64,000 nucleotides of DNA, taken from assembly GCA_040954595.2 (NCBI GenBank), contig CM082593.2:11346001-11410000 (forward strand), in the 5' to 3' direction. Of the stretch, positions 22,150 to 31,963 are shown piece after piece (the first letter of the stretch is position 1; every line of letters starts with the position of its first letter). Origin of the DNA: Balanoglossus misakiensis. Its lineage: Eukaryota > Hemichordata. The position numbers and the translations under genes were made by a program. Under the pieces are notes generated by a model, which was not told the origin of the DNA, made no database searches, and worked only from the letters and a program-made list of their open reading frames with translations.

Positions 22150-23160
22150 TTAAAATGTCGTGATAACACACCTAGGAACCTGCAAACCAAATTTCAAAGA
22201 ACTGTGAGTAGAGGTTTTTGAGTATTTGACCAAAATCACCCCAAAAATATACTTCAAACCAGATATTAACTGAATATGCTCACGTGCAGTACTGTGATTG
22301 GTTGACAGAATAACAAGATTAGAAAAACCAGTGTTAAACCAATTTGGTTTATAGTGTATATGGTGTAAGGGTTGTGTGTTGCACCATTGTGAAATGTAAA
22401 CATGTTTGTGGAATTGTTGCCTTGTCAATTTTTGTAAGGGGTTATGAGTCATGTACCCCATCCTGAACTGCATAAAAAGATAAGTCTATGGAATTCTAAA
22501 ACTCGTTGATCAAAAATGGCAAGAAATATACCAAAAAGTATGAATATTTCACCAGATTTCAACAAATCTGATTTCTGTTCATGCCTAAGAACCTCTTTAA
22601 CAAGTTTCAATAAGGAAGACATTTTGGCAAACAACAGGTAATTCAGACAAATCTGACTGATATCACATATATGAATTCCCATTCAAAGTTTCCAATCAAT
22701 TGGACTTGTGGTTTTACTGAAGACTATTTGGCCAAACCCTGCAGAATTCCCAAAAAATACAGTTAGGCAAATTTCTTTACAATTTGATCATATCTGACTG
22801 AGATCACCCCTAGAAACCCAAATACAAAGTATCAAAACAATTGCACTTACAGTTTCACAGGATTTGATTTTTTGACAAAAACAGGAAATATTGCCCAAAA
22901 ATGCATTTTTGCAAATTTCACCACCGTTTGCACAAATGTGATTCAGGTAAGCCCTATGAACCTCCATACCAAGTTTCCAATCAATTGGACATGTAATTTC
23001 AGAGAAGAAATTTTTTTAACAAAACTACAGAAAATTCTCCCAAAAATTCATAAAAAATAGCAAACGCCAGATACTGACTCCACCTGAACAAAATCATACG
23101 AGGTCTTCCCATAGTACTTGCACACCAATGCACGCCAATTTTTAACTGAATCTGATCCGC
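22150..23160 (-). repeat. Degenerate ~145-bp monomers (TTTGAAATTTGGT family), inverted
   Basis: On the minus strand, recurring blocks of the type AACTTGGTATGGAGGTTC / AAATTTGGTTTGCAGGTTCC occur near 22175, 22585, 22675, 22810, 22960 and 23110. The last spacings are about 141-151 bp. They share a core with single or paired monomers at 2.2, 25.5, 31.0, 37.8-38.4 and 41.1-41.3 kb. Too diverged to give an exact consensus by eye. No coding potential. Confidence 0.5.
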
Positions 23161-24639
23161 TGTTATTAAGTTTTTCAATTTTGACTATTTGAACATTTTT
23201 CGAGTTATTAATACCAGTATGCATTTTTTCGCAATAACAATTTCTATGTACACACTAAATATCAGTAGTTTCAAGTTTTTGATGTTGATGGACATACACA
23301 TACATACATCAATACATTTAGACGAAACTGATCCATTCGCAAAATACATAATTCTGTATGAGGCACACATACAGACATACATAGACGACGGACACCAACT
23401 TATGCTATAAGCTGACATTGATATACATGTTAGCCAAAAACCAAAATCAACCTCAAAATAGACATTAAAATATATTGCACCACCATGAGAAGACAAATTC
23501 ATTCTTCGACAAATTTTCTGGGGCGTCATTGATATAGCATGGCATATTGTCAAAGTACGTAGTCTCTGTGATAAGATTCCATACACACAAAATGGTAACC
23601 TTGGAAGTCCAGCTGACGTAGTTATGCAATGGCGCCTCGTGTATTCCGTCGCCAAAAAATCATCGTAAAATTGATAGTCGGGGTCACAATTCAAGACGAC
23701 TTTCTCTAAATTCTTTATGAATGGATTAAATCGAAATCGAAATGTTGACGTATGACGTACGGAATGAGATCTGAACAGACATTCAATGTTATCATTCTCG
23801 CTCGATCACATATTGGGTAAGCCATCTAGCAATCGCTATATAGTATTGGCGATAACAGACTGTCTATAAACTCACAAAACGGATTTAACTGTTGAGTGTG
23901 ATCAACCGCCACGTTGTTTTTCTCTGAACAATAGACAAATAGAAAGCCTGGTGACATTTTGAGATTGACTGCGTGAGGACCACAATATGCGTGAATCATT
24001 TACGGTTTGTCTTGATGAATGGGTCACGTCATAGTCATAACGCGGATTCGGCTGCACGCCAACTATCCGCCATATTGTTTCCACTAACTTACTCGTAAGT
24101 AGTTTCAAACTTCATTTGAAAAGAGTATTCGTCTGACGGTCCTGTAGATTAACAATTTACGCTCTATGAAGCAACTAAACAACGTTAGCTTCCTTTTGGA
24201 TTCACGTAGGGAAGTTATTCGTAACGACGGGTACATCGTCTGAGCATGGACAGAACAACGGCAATATCGCCAGGAATGTCTCATTTCACAGCGCCCTCAA
24301 ACAGTCGATCTCCTCAAACTATCGTTTCCACTGGTCATATATGCGACATTAACGAAAGCTCACATAGACAACCATGTAATAGAAAAATTAAAACTTAAAT
24401 AACTTCATTAATATCAAAGCCACACCCACCAAAACCTTTTCAGTTCTTGCCATATGATATCTGAACCTGTGTACTAAATTTGGTTGAAATCGGTTCAGCG
24501 GTTCTTGAGATATCGGGTATACAGACAGACACACACACACACATACATACATACACACACACACACAGACATCGCTAAACCATAAGCTCACGTGATTTTC
24601 ACGTGAGCTAAAAATGAAAAAAAATCCATGAGGTCTCAA
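23161..24639. other. Left-arm-specific insert; no gene recognised
   Basis: This stretch has no counterpart in the right arm. A minus frame at 23185-23694 crosses the repeats and is not convincing. A short AC/ACAT microsatellite lies at about 24521-24568, immediately after GGTTCAGCGGTTCTTGAGAT, a phrase resembling 3' ends of widespread SINE/RTE-type repeats. 23.7-24.35 kb is less AT-rich, contains GGGTCACGTCAT near 24021, and may be unique DNA. Confidence 0.4.
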
Positions 24640-25741
24640 AATGAATACACACCAATTTCTAAAGCAATTTGACCAGTTTCCACCAATTTCACATTGGTCC
24701 CAGTGGTAGATAGACATATACGAAATGGGAACCAAAGAATAAAACACATTTCAAAGATTTAACACATCTTTTTCCTCAAGAGTGTTTTTCAAATCTTCTC
24801 CACATCCTTCAAAATCGCCACCATAAAGCCATATTACTTGTAGTGCTTATGTTTGTCATATCTAGGTGATGCATACCACCAGAGATGTGTACCCTTTGTA
24901 TAGAGGCAGATTAAACAGGTGTGGTACCTGTTAAATATCTGACTTCTTTAAATTACAGCCACAATCGTCTGTCAACAAGATGTTCATGTAGATGTATACC
25001 TAGCAGTAAGCTTATTTAGATTGACAAATCTTAGATGAAAATAATGAAAAAGTGGCACAACCCTTAGGGCTTTAACTAGCAGCTTTATGCCAGATGAGTT
25101 CGAGTCTAACGATGTAATGTTGACATTAAGGTTTCATTGAAATAACTTGGGAACCTCTCTACTATTTGAAGCACCAAAGCTGTGAAAAACTTCCTTCTTT
25201 CCCTGAGTTTTTAGGTCCCATTGGTATAGGCCTATATACCATGGGACCTTATGGGATGGGTTGCGTCTGTATGTATGTATGGATGGATGTATGGATGTAT
25301 GGATGTATGTCTGTATGTCCGTCCACATCAAAAACTTGAAAACCGCTGCGCGTATCACCTCAATATTTGGTGTGTAGGTGCAGGCTGGGCTGTAGATGGG
25401 AGTTTGTCCAAACGAAGTTGCCAGGCCCAAAAATATGCAAATTAGCTTGTAAAATGTGAAATTGATCAAAACTCTGTAAGTCAACAATTACTGGTCAGAT
25501 TGCTTTGAAAATTGATATGTATGTACCTTATGTCAACCTCACACCGACCTGTAAGTGTTAAGTTGATATCATGGATGTTTTATTTTTTATGAATTTTTTA
25601 GTCTTTTTATTAAATTTATACCTTTACTTATACCTCTATGGTTAAGCTATGTCCACGTCTTATTGTGGAATTCTGGTCTGTGCAATAGTCCTGTTACAGT
25701 GACTGTCTATTGGCCAGTGAGCACAATGGGGCCAAAATAAA

Positions 25742-27125
25742 AGGCAAATTTTTGGGCTCACCTGTAACACCTGCTTAACACATTAATTATGTGCATACCT
25801 AATTCCGGGCTAATTAATAGGGCTAGAGGTTTCGTTCTTGTGGGACATGGACCAGTATAGGGTCAAAATTTCTTGCCCAAATTTTGGGTGACCTCAGGTG
25901 ACCTTTGACCTACTTTCCTATATCTGGGCATCCAGAGCAGGTACAGACTTGGCGTTTGGAGGGTTGGGACTAAAATTGAAAAGCCAAAATATGGGTCACC
26001 TGTGACACCTGCATATCTCATTAATTATGTGCATACCTAATTCCAGGCTAACCAATAGGGCTATAGGTTTGGTTTTTGTTGAACATGGACCAGTATAGGG
26101 TCAAAATTTCTTGCCCAAATTTTGCATGACCTTAGGTGACCTTTGACCTACTTTACCATATCTTGGCATCTAGAGCAGGTACAGATTTGGCGTTTGGAGG
26201 GTTGGCACTAAAATTGAAAAGCCAAAATTGGGGGTCACCTGTGACACCTGCATATCTCATTAATTATGTGCATACCTAATCCTAGGCTAACCAATAAGGC
26301 TATAGGTTTGGTTTTTATTGAACATGGACCAGTATAAGGTCAAAATTTCTTGCCCTAATTTTGCATGACCTCAGGTGACCTTTGACCTACTTTATCATAT
26401 CTTGGCATCCAGAGCAGATACAGACTTCGCGTTTGGAGGGTTGGGACTAAAATTGAAAAGCCAAAATATGGGTCACCTGTGACACCTGCATATCTCATTA
26501 ATTATGTGCATACCTAATTCCAGGCTAACCAATAGGGCTATAGGTTTGGTTATTGTTCAACATGGTATAGGGTCAAAATTTCTTGCCCAAATTTTGCATG
26601 ACCTTAGGTGACCTTTGACCTACTTTACCATATCTTGGCATCTAGAGCAGGTACAGATTTGGCGTTTGGAGGGTTGGCACTAAAATTGAAAAGCCAAAAT
26701 TGGGGGTCACCTGTGACACCTGCATATCTCATTAATTATGTGCATACCTAATCCTAGGCTAACCAATAAGGCTATAGGTTTGGTTTTTATTGAACATGGA
26801 CCAGTATAAGGTCAAAATTTCTTGCCCTAATTTTGCATGACCTCAGGTGACCTTTGACCTACTTTATCATATCTTGGCATCCAGAGCAGATACAGACTTC
26901 GCGTTTGGAGGGTTGGGACTAAAATTGAAAAGCCAAAATATGGGTCACCTGTGACACCTGCATATCTCATTAATTATGTGCATACCTAATTACAGGCTAA
27001 CCAATAGGGCTATAGGTTTGGTTATTGTTCAACATGGTATAGGGTCAAAATTTCTTGCCCAAATGTTGCATGACCTCAGGTGACCTTTGACCTACTTTTC
27101 CATATCTTGGCATCCAGAGCAGATA
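25742..27125 (+). repeat. Tandem ~238-bp units inside hairpin-headed element copy 1
   Basis: ATTAATTATGTGCATACCTA begins at 25782, 26020, 26259, 26497, 26731 and 26969 (spacings 238, 239, 238, 234, 238), so six units. Units 2/4/6 and 3/5 are most alike, which suggests expansion by duplication of a two-unit block. Copy 2 has three units, so array length varies between copies. Confidence 0.92.
25899..27093 (-). promoter_or_regulatory. Six perfect DR1 nuclear-receptor motifs, one per 238-bp unit
   Basis: Each unit contains TGACCTTTGACCT (25899-25911, 26137-26149, 26376-26388, 26609-26621, 26848-26860, 27081-27093). On the minus strand this is AGGTCAAAGGTCA, two perfect AGGTCA half-sites separated by one base. 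That is the consensus bound by RXR heterodimers, HNF4 and COUP-TF-type receptors. The motif is seen; receptor binding is inferred. Confidence 0.6.
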
Positions 27126-27922
27126 TGCTTATTGCTATGTTGCTATGTGCTATGTCCTCAAATGGGACCACAGTGTCCTTGACGCTATTTTTTATGAATA
27201 TGTTCTAATCTGGGACAAAAATTTGTTGCCAAGTGTCTTGACCCCTTTACCAAATGTCAGGGACCGGATTTTTTTCAGCAAAATTTCAAATAACCTTGGC
27301 TGATTTTTTACCTACTTTCACATATTGGGTAGCATGAAACAAAGTATGGCTTCCAGAAGGGTTATAGATACAGTGTTTTGTAATAACAAGAATTAACATG
27401 AAACTATAATTTCATGGTTATTTAGGACCGCCTTAATCTATGGTAACGTCATTAAATATTTGCATATCTAATTGTAGGCTATCCAGTGGAGGGAGAAACC
27501 TAAACATGGACAACATTGGGGTCAAAATTGTTTGACAGAACTTTGGGTGACTTTGGGTAAACCTTGACCAACATTACTATATCTTGGCATCCAGAGCAGA
27601 TGCAACCTTGACACTTGGAGTGATGGAAATGCATAATGGAGTATTATGTCTCAGCTAGTCACAGTGCTTTTGCTGTGTTTTATGTCTTTTATTTAGCCAC
27701 ATGAGATGTTTTTTTATTACACATTGGCTGTGTTTGCCAGTACTTTTTAGCTGGTCACACTGCCTTAAGACAATGTATTCTCAAAATACCATGCAATCAT
27801 TATGAAGCATATACAGCAGACAAAGTTATGGTATGACTGAACTTGCCCTTCTTTGTGACTAAAGCATGACCGGCCTGTCTTAGGTGGCCCCTACCTAGGG
27901 GCTTTACCCGTCATTGGCTCAC

Positions 27923-28036
27923 AGTCTGAGAAATCAGCTCTGCAGGGAAGTTAACGATGTAACCCACCATTAAAGCTTGGATTTCCGCTTTTTGTATCTG
28001 ATGCCTGGCTGAGGCCTTCTTAGGATCTACCCAACG
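27923..28036 (-). other. Exon-like 114-nt open core, left-arm copy
   Basis: Reads 38 codons (RWVDPKKASARHQIQKAEIQ ... PAELISQT) between an AG acceptor (CTACTCAG) and a GTGAGC donor, phase 0 at both ends. It differs from the right-arm copy (39681-39794) at only two bases, both at silent third positions (CAG/CAA Gln and GCG/GCA Ala). Flanking DNA is also well conserved here, so coding constraint is suggestive only. Family unknown. Confidence 0.3.
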
Positions 28037-28905
28037 CTGAGTAGGCTATCCCGTCATTGGCACACAGTCTCAGGGAGGGAGTCAAAAGTTCAGTATACCA
28101 GCAAAGCCTTTATATTGTCCATTCTTTTTAAGAGAAGGCTGGCTGCTGTAGAAAAATGTTGATCTCAAATTTATCATGTCCAAAAAAGGCAGACTTCCAG
28201 CCCTATTGGTTAGGCTGGCATTAGGTATGTACATAATTAATGGGGCAAGACATCATATTCCATTACATAGTTCCATCACTCCAAGTGTCAAGGATGTATC
28301 TGTGCCGGATGCCAAGATATAGGAATGTAGGTCAAAGTTTACCCAAGATCACCCAAAAGTTTGTCAAAAGATTTTGACCCCAGAGTTGTCCATGTCCAGG
28401 TTACCACATCCACTAGAATAACATATGCACATATTTAATGAGGTTACCATAGCTCAAGGGGGTCTTTAATTAACCATCAACATTTAGTTTCATATTAATG
28501 CATGTTAATATAATACACTGTATCTATAACCCTACTGGTAAGCCTAGAATTAGGTACATGCGAAAGTTTTTGACAAGATAGATAAGTTGTAAAATATGTA
28601 CATGAACCTGACAATTGACTTAAAATAACATAAGGCAGACTTGATACTTATCGGAGATAGATACTAATAACAACAGACTAGTGATGTTAATTACACCGGG
28701 AATGTTTGTCTTATTATAGCTACATGTAAAAGACTGCTTGAGGTAATGTAATTAAAGTGACCACTTGCGATTCACCTTCAAAGTGCTATGCAAGTCTATA
28801 GTACATTGTTTTTCCAATGATTGGACAAAGGATATTCATAATGTGTAATTAAGGCTGGATAGCATTTTCAATGTAATAAGCCCTGCCTTCACTATAATCT
28901 TCACT

Positions 28906-29423
28906 TAATTTTGCAAATTTAAAAAAAATATTGAGTGTTTTGACATGCGTCAGTGGTCAGTAACACACAAGCTGCATGATAAGAGGGTCACGAGAAATTG
29001 TAAGCCGCAATGTATAATGGATTAACTCCATGACCTATGCGACCTACGAACTGTGACGTACAGAATTTATTTCTACGTGTAATGCGGTCAGCGGCAGTGA
29101 GCCACAGACCGCATTGCGAGAGCAGTGAGAATTCACCACAATGCAAACTTTCTGAACGTAGGTTGATCTTCGAATGAAATATTACCTTGTCACCAGTTTT
29201 CCACATGGCTACACTGTAAAATTGGGTGACGTGTTCGTTCACAAGTGGAATAATTGTGAGTAGTAATAAAGCACACGAAGTTAAGCAACGAGCACTTTTT
29301 GAAATGCGCGCAGATGATCCCAGTTTAGCAAATTCAGGCCATTGCGTGCATGCAAAAAAAATAATACTGTACCGGGGGTGAGCCTACTTTCTTTCCATAC
29401 AGATACACGTATATGTTGGTTAA
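28906..29423. other. Spacer of giant inverted repeat, first part; no gene recognised
   Basis: Left-arm homology ends near 28905. The following ~500 bp show no repeat partner in the window. The minus frame 28988-29242 is not recognisable. The next feature is the TTAA-flanked MITE. Confidence 0.4.
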
Positions 29424-30218
29424 GATGGGTCCCTAGGATCTTTTTGCTCGTTGCTATGGGCCTTTATAGGACACTACACTCAATTTTGATCGAAACCGTT
29501 ATGAACGTCCGACAAGGGGCTTGTATCTAGTTAAAAATACACACGATTGTGTGCACACCCCCTGTCCGAGTATGGTTACGGCAGCTACCGCCCGGCCATA
29601 GGCCGCCACGCTAATACGGCAAAGCAGCGGTCAGCAATAGCGTGCGCGTCCTGTAACCACAGTAACTGGATCGAACGCTAAAAATCCAATGTTTTGTACA
29701 CAGAGATTTTGTACCGTTCACGAAAATCCCTAAGGCTTTTTTCATAGGCCACGTACGCCAGCCAAATTTGACCTGCTTGTTGAGAACGCACTTCCGCATA
29801 GTGTGACGGATCGTTTTTTCGGTTTTCGTCGTGCTAAGAAGCGATACCGGTGGAAGAGTGCGTCCAAAAACACCCAAAATCGATGACTTTTTCAGGTGTG
29901 GTACGGGTATGCTGAAATCGTAGGATACAACGATAATATTTGAAAACAAAATCCGTCACGATCTTCCCTGGTTCAAGCAACTAATGAATACGCATCAAGT
30001 TCGTTTTTGAGGTCACGGAATAAAAAGCCTTAGGCTTTTGAAATTTGACCTAGCTAATTTGCATATCAATGGCGTCAGGGGGCGCGCGCTCACAATCGTG
30101 CAGATTTTCAACTAGTTACCAGCCCCTTGTTAGACTCTGAAAACGGCTTAGTCCAAATCGGGGTGTAATGTCCTATAAAGGCCCATAGCAACGCGCAAAA
30201 AGATCCCAGGGACCCATC
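29424..30218. mobile_element. 795-bp MITE with ~135-bp inverted ends and TTAA target duplication
   Basis: Ends are inverted repeats beginning GATGGGTCCCTAGGATCTTT (29424) and, on the other strand, GATGGGTCCCTGGGATCTTT (from 30218). They stay alignable for ~135 bp through GGGCCTTTATAGGAC and CAAGGGGCT to CACGATTGTG. TTAA lies on both sides (29420-29423 and 30219-30222). TTAA duplications are made by piggyBac and Kolobok transposases. No transposase frame is present; the minus frame 29611-29949 has no recognisable motif. It is GC-richer than its surroundings, so perhaps a recent arrival. Confidence 0.8.
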
Positions 30219-30686
30219 TTAAGGTATGTGACAAACAGTTTTCATGTAACAGCCAGTGATGCTGACCATAAAACCAGCGCAGCTGATGCTTTCATCTACA
30301 ATTTGCAACATGGACGTTTGTGTCTCTGCATGTGTCGTGCATGTTACTGCTGAACAAAAAAGATATGCGGGCACCACAGGCTGGCGAAAGCGGTGCTCAC
30401 GTGCTCTGCAAGCTGATGTTGTCACTAAATTGGCAAAGTATTGTACACATGGAGGAGTTTCTTGAGCTGTCTGTTGTATAAATGTCGGTTGTGAGTACAT
30501 TATTTTTTATTTTTTTTAAATAATTTTCAAAGCCCCTATGATTGAAGCATATTATTACGACTCATCCGTTCATCATTCATTCATTCATTCATTCATCCAT
30601 TCAGTCAGTCAGTCAGTCACTGTACCAATTGAAGACGCCCTTGTATAGGAGAATTTAGCTATGTACTGACTGTCTTTTCATTTTTA
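30219..30686. other. Unassigned DNA with CATT/CAGT microsatellite
   Basis: No gene recognised; small frames on both strands (30219-30500) overlap and look like chance. A short (CATT)n tract followed by (CAGT)n lies at about 30572-30620. Confidence 0.4.
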
Positions 30687-31957
30687 GGTCCCATTGGTAT
30701 AGGCCTATATACCATGGGACCTTATGGGATGGGTTGCGTCTGTATGGATGTATGTATGGATGTATGTATGTATGTATGTATGTATGTCTGTATGTCCGTC
30801 CACATCAAAAACTTGAAAACCGCTGCGCGTATCACCTTGATATTTGGTGTGCAGATGCAGGCAGGGCTGTAGATGGGAGTTTGTCCAAACGAAGTTGCCA
30901 GGCCCAAAAATATGCAAATTAGCCAGTAATATGTGAAATTTATCAAAACTCTGAAAGTCAACAACTACTGGTCAGATTGCTTTAAAAATTGGTATGCATG
31001 TACCTTATGTCAACCTCACATCGACCTGTTAAGTTAATATCATGGATGTTTTATTTTTTATAAATTTTTTAGTCTTTTTATTAAATTTATACCTTTACTT
31101 ATACCTCTATGGTTAAGCTATGTCCACGTCTTATTGTGGAATTCTGGTCTGTGCAATAGTCCTGTACAGTGACTGTCTATTGGTCAGTGAGCACAATGGG
31201 GCCAAAATAAAAGGCAAATTTTTGGCTCACCTGTAACACCTGCTTAACACATTAATTATGTGCATACCTAATTCCGGGCTAACTAATAGGGCTTACGCTA
31301 GAGGTTTCGTTCTTGTGGGACATGGACCAGTATAGGGTCAAAATTTCTTGCCCAAATTTTGGGTGACCTCAGGTGACCTTTGACCTACTTTCCTATATCT
31401 CGGCATCCAGAGCAGGTACAGACTTGGCGTTTGGACGGTTGGGACTAAAATTGAAAAGCCAAAATATGGGTCACCTGTGACACCTGCATATCTCATTAAT
31501 TATGTGCAAAGCTAATTCCAGGCTAACCAATAAGGCTATAGGTTTGGTTTTTATTGAACATTGACCATTATAAGGTCAAAATTTCTTGCCCAAATTTTGC
31601 ATGACCTCAGGTGACCTTTGACCTACTTTATCATATCTTGGCATCCAGAGCAGGTACAGACTTCGCGTTTGGAGGGTTGGGACTAACATTGAAAAGCCAA
31701 AATTGGGGGTCACCTGTGACACCTGCATATCTCATTAATTATGTGCATACCTAATTCCAGGCTAACCAATAAGGCTATAGGTTTGGTTTTTGTTGAACAT
31801 GGACCAGTATAAGGTCAAAATTTTATGCCCAAATTTTGCATGACCTCAGGTGACCTTTGACCTACTTTTCCATATCTTGGCATCCAGAGCAGATATGCTT
31901 ATTGCTATGTTGCTATGTTTTATGTCCTCAAATGGGACCACAGTGTCCTTGACGCTA
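30687..31957 (+). mobile_element. Hairpin-headed element, copy 2 (three internal 238-bp units)
   Basis: Same structure as copy 1: 35-bp palindrome at 30687-30721, TATG microsatellite, CCGCTGCGCGTATCACCT segment, three ~239-bp units (ATTAATTATGTG at 31251, 31495, 31734), and terminal GGGACCACAGTGTCCTTGAC. TTTTTA flanks both ends (30681-30686 and 31958-31963). It is inserted in sequence unrelated to the copy 1 site, which defines the element's ends. Confidence 0.8.
31374..31863 (-). promoter_or_regulatory. Three perfect DR1 nuclear-receptor motifs in copy 2
   Basis: TGACCTTTGACCT occurs at 31374-31386, 31612-31624 and 31851-31863, again one per internal unit. All nine copies in the window are identical over 13 bp although neighbouring bases vary. 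Confidence 0.6.
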
Positions 31958-31963
31958 TTTTTA

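Larger units (their letters stand above)
25214..27187 (+). mobile_element. Hairpin-headed element, copy 1 (six internal 238-bp units)
   Basis: Starts with a near-perfect 35-bp palindrome (25214-25248, GGTCCCAT ... ATGGGACC), then a TATG/GATG microsatellite, a ~450-bp conserved segment (CCGCTGCGCGTATCACCT), six tandem ~238-bp units, and a terminal GGGACCACAGTGTCCTTGAC block. TTTTTA flanks both sides (25208-25213, 27189-27194). Copy 2 at 30687-31957 has the same ends and the same TTTTTA flanks, and the right arm at ~40505 reads straight through ATTTTTTATG without the insert. The 6-bp duplication, absence of coding capacity and one-sided hairpin do not fit a superfamily I can name. Confidence 0.75.
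18350..28905 (+). repeat. Left arm of a giant inverted repeat
   Basis: Collinear inverted matches to the right arm: 18350-19640 with 42400-44085, 20630-21120 with 41680-42240, 22050-22250 with 41130-41340, 24640-25206 with 40520-41090, and 27190-28905 with 38805-40510. The arm spans 10.6 kb, but subtracting an 0.83-kb MITE, a 1.97-kb hairpin-headed element and ~2.4 kb of extra sequence (22.25-24.64 kb) leaves about 5.3 kb, equal to the right arm. Homology ends near 28905 inside and near 18350 outside. Identity looks uneven, and is highest over 27860-28110. Confidence 0.85.

Noticed and set aside
23185-23694. A 169-codon minus-strand gene
   Set aside because: It runs through short CATA-type repeats and degenerate monomers, with no recognisable domain.
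25214-27187. Helitron (hairpin next to CTAA when read on the minus strand)
   Set aside because: TTTTTA appears duplicated on both sides of two copies, whereas Helitrons make no target duplication, and no clear TC 5' end is seen.
27440-28480. Treating the arm core as a separate palindromic element
   Set aside because: Diverged 238-bp-like units do face each other here in both arms, but no ends or target duplications could be placed, so it is left as part of the arms.
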